This document shows positions 50,301 through 58,000 of a DNA stretch of 64,000 bases, one piece after another; within the stretch, counting starts at the first letter, position 1; each line of letters begins with the position of its first letter. The notes below the pieces were generated by a model. It was not told the origin of the DNA. It was given only the letters and a program-made list of their open reading frames with translations, and ran no database searches. Source of the DNA: Aplysia californica (taxonomy: Eukaryota > Mollusca > Gastropoda > Aplysiida > Aplysiidae); the NCBI RefSeq assembly GCF_000002075.1, contig NW_004797364.1:6980-70979 (forward strand), read 5' to 3'. The translations under genes and the position numbers were made by a program.

Positions 50301-53300
50301 AGAAAGTCTCTTTCACATCCTGGTCCTTATCATTGGTGGGGGCATATCCCTGGATAACATGAAGGTTGATGTCTTACTTCTGTGAACGGAATTCAGCTGA
50401 TATTAGTCGCGGGCCCTCTGCTTTCCATCCTATTAAAGCCCGCTTGGCGTGTGTTGATAACAGAATACCTACTCCTTCTGTATGTGGCGAGTTTTCCTCC
50501 AGATGTCCAGAGTAGAGAACTGTTTCCCCTGAAGCAAGTTGGCACTCCCCTGCATTCGTCCATCTCGTCTCACAGAGACCCAATATGTCCAGTTGGTAGC
50601 CCTCCATCTCTCTTGCAACCTGCAGTGCCTTCCCTGCCTCGTACATTGTACGAACATTCCAGGTGCCAAGTCTGGTGGTTTTTCTGGTCGACAGGAGGTT
50701 TCTCGGCTTGGTGGATACTAACTTGACTTTTTCCTTTTTCATCCTCTGTTGCCATTAAGCATCGAGGAGAGATGCAGTTTTCTATGTTAGGCCACCTCCG
50801 CAGATCTTTCAATTGTGTTATTATGTTTTCTCAGGGTTTCCTCAATTCACCTTTAGCATGGCTTTCTTCTTCCTTTATAGCCTGAGTGCTTGGTGTAGTA
50901 GGCTCTCGAGGCGGGCAGGCCAGATGACATATGTAACAGGTGGCTAAACCATTTATTTCTCTGTCGTTCTATGAAATGCAGGCAGGACTCAAAGCCGATA
51001 GCTGCTCTTACTTTTTCTCATTTCTATGCCTGTCTCATCTTGTGATGTTAAGGGTTTTGCGGAGACATTTTATTTCCCATGCAGTGATTTTGCTTTCATT
51101 GGTTTTACTTAATGTCCAGGTCTGGCACTGGTAACATAATGTTGGTATGAATTTAGAGGTGATAAGCTGTCTCTTTGTCCAACAGGATAAATACCACACA
51201 ATAGGCAGCAAAAACTTAAGCCATTTTGTTTTCGTTTGCTTGACACCCAAATCAACATAAAAACTCATTTCGTCTTGGGGGAGGGGGAGTAAGAGAGACA
51301 GACAAAGACAACAGAGGGAAAGAAAAGCAGAGCTTGGTTCTTGCACAACTTACATGAGACTGGAAGGTAATGTTGGCAGAACCTTTAGATGGAACAGGCA
51401 ACAGCCGAGTGATGGTACCAAAACGAGAGAAATGTCTGCGTAGAATAGTGCCCTTGTTGAGGTGGGCTGGGATATCCTTGACGATAATGCTCATACGAGT
51501 AGTGTCTTCCACCGACTTCCGAGTGGTGCGGGCTCGACCCAAAGTGAGCGACCCTGAGCCATCAGTACCTGGAAAAGGAACAGAAACAAAAACAGTATTA
51601 CCACTTTTTTTCCTTTACATATTAAAAATAAGAAAAAATCAATGTTACTGTAGTCTAATAGCTATTTTAACAAAGTGAGCCCCTATATTCAGACGAGACT
51701 AAGCCCTGAACTTCCTATGGATAGGAGAACCAAAAGAATATCAAGTTCCCTATGAAATACGGAGGAAAAGAAAAAAATCTGGGAGCTAAAGCTAGCCCTG
51801 CCTGTTTGGCACACGGCTGTTAAAACCCCACCGAAAGTGCTCCTTGTGACCGAGCCCCGGTCTGACCTCCCGCGTGAAGGTAATAAACCCGTGCATAACA
51901 ACCGTGACGATAGCGATGCCCGCCGCTGTGCCTGCGTAACTCAGTTCTGGTAATTTTCGTATCACTTTCCCTCGTTATTTCTCCCGATCTGATAAACCTA
52001 GAAGCCTGTTCAACATCTCATTTTAAAGACACATCTTAGGACTAACTAGACAATCCCACTTTTGCTCCAGAAATCTCACTGGTGTTACAGCATTTACACA
52101 CTTTACAGCACAAGTGTTTTATTCAGCTAAAGATGCATTTTAAATTACATTCCATTTTGGAGTTTATTATCTCAAAAACCAAACCGACAATTTTCACGAA
52201 ATTTCTGTGCTTCACTTGAGACAGCAATACTTGTACTGTGTGAGCAAGTGTTATTTGTGAAAGGCGAAGGTGTGATTTTATATGATTTTTTAAAAAAGGG
52301 TACCCCTCCCCTGTGATTCACATGGACTTGATTTTTTATTTTTCTTCTTGACTTTAGAATCGCGTTATCTTTGCAACATTTCTCCAATTGATTTTTTAAA
52401 ATATTTTAGCGCAGTTAAGAAACAGAGAAACATACAGAAGATTCGCATTTTCAAAAGCTGCACGAAGATTACAGGATTGTGGAGGCAGAACACTGTTCGG
52501 CAAGCAGAAGGTACAGAAAATGCGACCCCTGCAGTGTTCTAAACTTGTGTCAGACATTCTCTTGGCCTCTGGAGTTAGCATTACAATGGACTCACAGACA
52601 ATACATTCAAAAACCATCTGCACAGTTTGCGTGGACAAGATAAGACATAAAGAAACATTGCTATCAGGGCACTATAACCGCCTAATTTTTCTGAAACTAC
52701 TCTTGATGCTCGTTTTCTCTACAGTTTACACCTCCCACTTATAAACATTGAATACAATAAAGTAGCACCACCATACTTTCATTTTCTTCAGGGTGTTGTT
52801 CTGAATCATCATCGTTCGCTAGAGGCAACGAAACACATAATAGACATACAGCTAAGTGAGCAATCTGAGGAAGACTATAAAGGAGTTTAGTCGTCATTAC
52901 GCATTATGGCAATAACTGGAGCCGTGGGGATCGAGGAACTAAATGGGGAGATTAGACATTTAGAAGGTTGCATAGTACTTTCTGACTCTGAAGAGGAGAG
53001 AATTAACTTTCCAGAACAATTGACGGAGAAAGAAGACAGGTTGTCTGAGTCAGAGCATGACCCCTTAACCCTGTTCTGGCCCTATCTGTTCTCATTTAGA
53101 CACCATACTTGACTCACAAAACATCACACCGCAGGCACATCACAGCCGCTCTTTCATTGGCAATCACTGCCACAAATACATGATGAGTCGCGTTTATAAA
53201 GACCTCACTGCATTTATTGTAAAAGAAATAGTAGAAAATACCTAAAGCCAAAACATAATTGACACCGCTTACAGTCTCGAAAAAAAATTCAGTCAATTAA

Positions 53301-55039
53301 GCAACGCATTTAGGGGCGTTCACATCCACATCTCACACAGCCAACCAGTGTCAAAAGACAGACTACCACATATTGACACATGCATCAAAACTTACACATG
53401 TCATTATACAGGAGACACTTTAGTGAAAAGGTACTTCCCAAACACCACATTCTAGAAAACAACTGCATCCCGTGGATACAGACATATGGGTTTGGTTTGG
53501 CCTTACATGGGGAACAGGGTGGTAAACTTATCCATGCTTCTGTGGCAAAGCTAGAGAGAAGAGGAGCTGGGATACGTTATATCCAACAACAGCTGAAAGT
53601 TGTAATGCAGTCTCAGCACCTCATGCCAAATCCAATCCTATTATCCAACGTGCCTCCAACAAAGAAAAAAAGGTGACACTGCAATCAACTCTTCACTACT
53701 CCAAAACCGTGGACTTGGCACAAAAACAGCAAAGTGTGTTTTGATATTTGACCATTTCTGGTGTATTTTATATGAATTTGAAGAATTTTTTGGGTTTTGT
53801 CTGACTGAAATGTTGATTTAAAAATCTACACCCCCAAGGGCAATGTTAAAATATGAGCCATTTTTGGAACGCTATATAAATTTATCGTTATTTCATACAA
53901 TTTTGTATCTTTCTCAGTAAGTGCAGAAGTTCCCTCTTGTTCCAAACAGGCAAAATAAAATGACTGCAAAGTCACCGATCGGCGTATTTTGCTAGTTTAA
54001 TTGTCCTAAAAATGAAATATCGGCGTATTTTGCTAGTTTAATTGTCCTAAAAATGAAATGAACAAAGCTGTCAGTGGGACATGAGGAATTCCCTTGGCCA
54101 CGAGATAATGACCCTGCGACCGGGGTCAGATTACAAGATACAAACGCTGGCTGCCTGCGAACTAAAGTACCGCTTCGTAACAGCCGTGGGCTAATAAGAT
54201 CATTGATTCATGGCTGGCCACAGAACTAGCAATTTTGGATAGCTCATTTTAATGATGGAGACAAAAAAAAAACTACAGCAAATTCTGAAAATGCTCTCAG
54301 AGATACAAAATCAGAACAATTGAGTCCAAGCCAAAAATCTACACTACAGGGGGGTTTTTTTTGCTTTGTATGGGGGGTGGGGGGTGGATCTTACCTCAAC
54401 CCAAGCATCAATATAACTTCATTTGAGCTAAAGGGACATTCGCTGAAAGCCCCACCGGTATCAGATCTTGGAATAGTACTCTTATTAATCGGGAAAATAA
54501 AAGATAAGAAAAATTTGTTAAATAAAACAGTCAAACAAACAGAATCCTCTACTTGACTACAAACATGTTCCTGAGGATCAGACAGGTTAGCATAGAAGAA
54601 TATTAAAGACTAATTAACAACTGTTACATAAGGTGTCTGTTTGTTTGAGTAAAGAGAAGCACATCTACACAATAATGGTCATTTAAAGCTGGGAAAAAAT
54701 AAGACAAACATACAGAAACAACAGATGGAAAGCAAAGATGTAGAACCTACCAGTGGCACTCTCCAACCACACGCCATTACACAAGAGGAACATATTCAAA
54801 ATACAAAGGTGAAAAATTACTCTAAAATATGAAAGCATGATTATCTACCACCAGCAACCAATCCATCTCACAAATCTTCAACAAAAAAATACTCAATTTT
54901 TGCACCCTGCATAAGCACTTACCAGATGTACTATCAGCAGTTCGCGATCTCTTTACCTCAGCTGGCAAATAAACAAAGAAAGTAGAAAGCAATTAAAGCA
55001 AAAATTGTTCAAGTACAGTTCTAACCTTAGAAATAATTA

Positions 55040-55070
<31 letters not shown>

Positions 55071-58000
55071 AAGAATACAGTGGAATTCAGATTCAAAGAA
55101 AACTCGAATTCAAGGAAAGGAGTTAGATTCCCAGTTTCATTCATTATCACAAAAATAATAGCTCTAAATTAACGAACATGTAAATGAGAAGGGACACTTT
55201 CAGTAACGAGTGATGACATCTGGCGTTGTTCACATCTTCACATCATCAACGCATGGACGGGATAAATCAAGGTATTGTCTATTGAGGGATGATATTCTAC
55301 TCTTGAAATAAGTCTTCTTCTTACTGAGCAAGGGACTGGGGCAGGCGTGGTCTGGCACAAATGGCCCAATCTAAAATGTCCCACAAGCGCTCAATTGGAT
55401 TGAGATTTAGTGAAAGAGCAGGTCAAGGGTGCAGGAGAGGAATGTTGTTAGCTTTAAGAAATTGATTAGTCACAGTAGCCTTCTGAGCAGGTGTATTATC
55501 ATGAAACGAATGCTTGTCCTTGGGCTTGAATTTGAAAGAAAAGCACATTGGGCTAAAAAATTTGGGTTGATTTTAGCCTTGAGCTGTGCATGTAATGCTT
55601 CCCACAAGCATGGTGTGGTCTCGTCAGTATCACTGATTCCAGCCCACACCATGACACAACCTCCACCGAAATTACTTGCTAGCCTGAAGCAAGCTGGGAT
55701 ATAACCTTTAGTTGGGTCTTCTGTAGACTCTGGCCTGTACATCATGCTGTTCCAGTCGAAATTGGGACTCATCTGAAAACATGTATGTATTCCAAATCAC
55801 GTGATGAGCAACACTGTGCCCAGTGAAGTCTGTACTGGATGTGATGGGGCTGCCGTTTTATGCGACAAAATAGGCCTCTAGCACGAAGGTTTCCCTCTTT
55901 CAGACGAAGAAAAACAGTTATGACAAAGATCGAATGGGTCTTTGTTTGTCGGTTGAAATTGATTTCTCAAGCGTTGCGTTAAGATGAATGTGTCCTCCCT
56001 TCATTTTGTCTTTCTGAGTCCAGTTTGCTTGGGTCTATCCTTTTGGGAGTTTATCACTGCCATGTGACCCCATGTGGCATACATAGTGTGTCTGTTCATG
56101 CTGAACCTCCTCGCGACTAACGCAAGCGCAGTGCCCACCTGAAGCATCTCAATGATGTGATTTCTTTCTGATTCCCTCAGCTGGAGCATGGTGAATCAAT
56201 GAATAGAAGCCACTTTTTATGTGGCAAAAAATTTTGAAGGAGTCCAACTTTGTGTGTTTAGTTTTTGTTTTCAAAGTTACCCACACATTTTCACAGTATT
56301 TGACATTTATCAAAACCCTATGAATGACATCTCGGACAAAAACGATAGACCAGTGCACCATAGTGAGTACTGTTCAAGAATGACAATGAGCTTGTGTGAC
56401 GTGTGAAAATTTCAAATTAATTGGTTAAAATGCGTGAAGTTAAAAATGTTTAAGAGTATAAATAGTATCATTGCTATGTTAATTTATTCAAGGGATATGG
56501 ATGTTAGAAATTTCACGAGCAGATGGCCTTAAAGTTAAGCTGCAGTATCAAAATCATTGCTTAACTATGATAATGTGCTTCTTTGACAATAAACTCTTCA
56601 TATTTACTCCTGAAATGTTTACCATCAATCTTCTCAAATGTGCTATACAAACAATAAAATGTCAATGAAATGAAAAGGAGATCTAATTAATAATGATGAC
56701 ACCACAATTTTCACTCATAACTCATCCACATCCAAGTCACAAACATCTTACTTGGATCACGTTCCACATCTTCATGTTCAGACTCTCGTCTTTTTCTGTC
56801 TGTTGGTCCAGCCACATCCCTTGATCGGTTCCATTTGCTCAAAGTTTTGCGAGGTGAGTCTAATTCATAAGAAAAAAAATTCGAAACTTTGAATTGAAAT
56901 ATTATATATTCAAACATTAAACATTTTAAAAATGGAAAAGAATGAATGAATAAAAAATGTTGACCAGAAAATAGAATATTTCTTGACAGAGACATCTAAT
57001 GTCAATGGAGAGTATTGGAGAGGCCTTACTTACATATAAAGACTTGGCCATCTTTTTAATGCCCAAAAGTAAAGACATTTAATTAATTGTCTATATTTTG
57101 TTGAGTTGTCCTACACAAAAAGAAACTACTCTACTGGAAACAACAGACAAGTTTAAGTCCAATGGCAAATGTAAAGTAATCTTTGTGCATACTGTGCACA
57201 TACTTGGTATTTTCAAATGAAACAGGAAAATTCAAACATAATGTGAAACATGCTAACCTGTCTAGGCATTCAACTGGTTAAAGCTTAAAATAATTTGCAA
57301 GGTCTCCTGCAAAAGCCATATTTAAAGCTTAGTTTTTAATATCAATTAATATTATTGTCATGTCATCTTGTGCTTCTCAGTTATGTTTTTTTAATAAAGT
57401 GGTTGTGCTTTGAAATACAAACTATCAAAAGATGATATGGCCTGTCAACTTTTCCCAACCATTAATATTAGAAACTACCTCTATGCACATTCATTCTATA
57501 TTTTAGATGGCAGAATTCAATAAAAACTTAAAATCAACAGAAAAAAAGGCAATTAAATACTCACTTTGGCTAGAGGAGTGGGCCTGTTCAACACCCTGGT
57601 CCTCCTCTTTGTTGTAGGATTTTCCAAACAAGCTCACTCTGCCTGACGGAACTGAAGATTTCTGACTCGCACCAAAAAGGTTGCTTTCTGGTTTAGACGA
57701 TGAGGTCGATGATGAAGGGCCTTGGGTGGAAAATGGCGATACTTTGACACCCACTTCAGACTTAGTTCCTCCAAACAAGGACTTAGGTTGTAGTGAACTA
57801 GTTTCTTTGGCTTTGAACAAATTTTGTTTCTGAAGGTCTGTGTTTGTTGACTGAAGTAACTGATGGCCCTGGGACCCTGTGCCTTTTGTTTTCTCCATTT
57901 TTACCATGGGGAGGCCAACAGCAGTTGGACGAGGTTTGTCTGGATCTCCGGCTACTTGCGGGTCAAGAATGGACTTTGGGGTGGCAGAGAGCAATGATGG

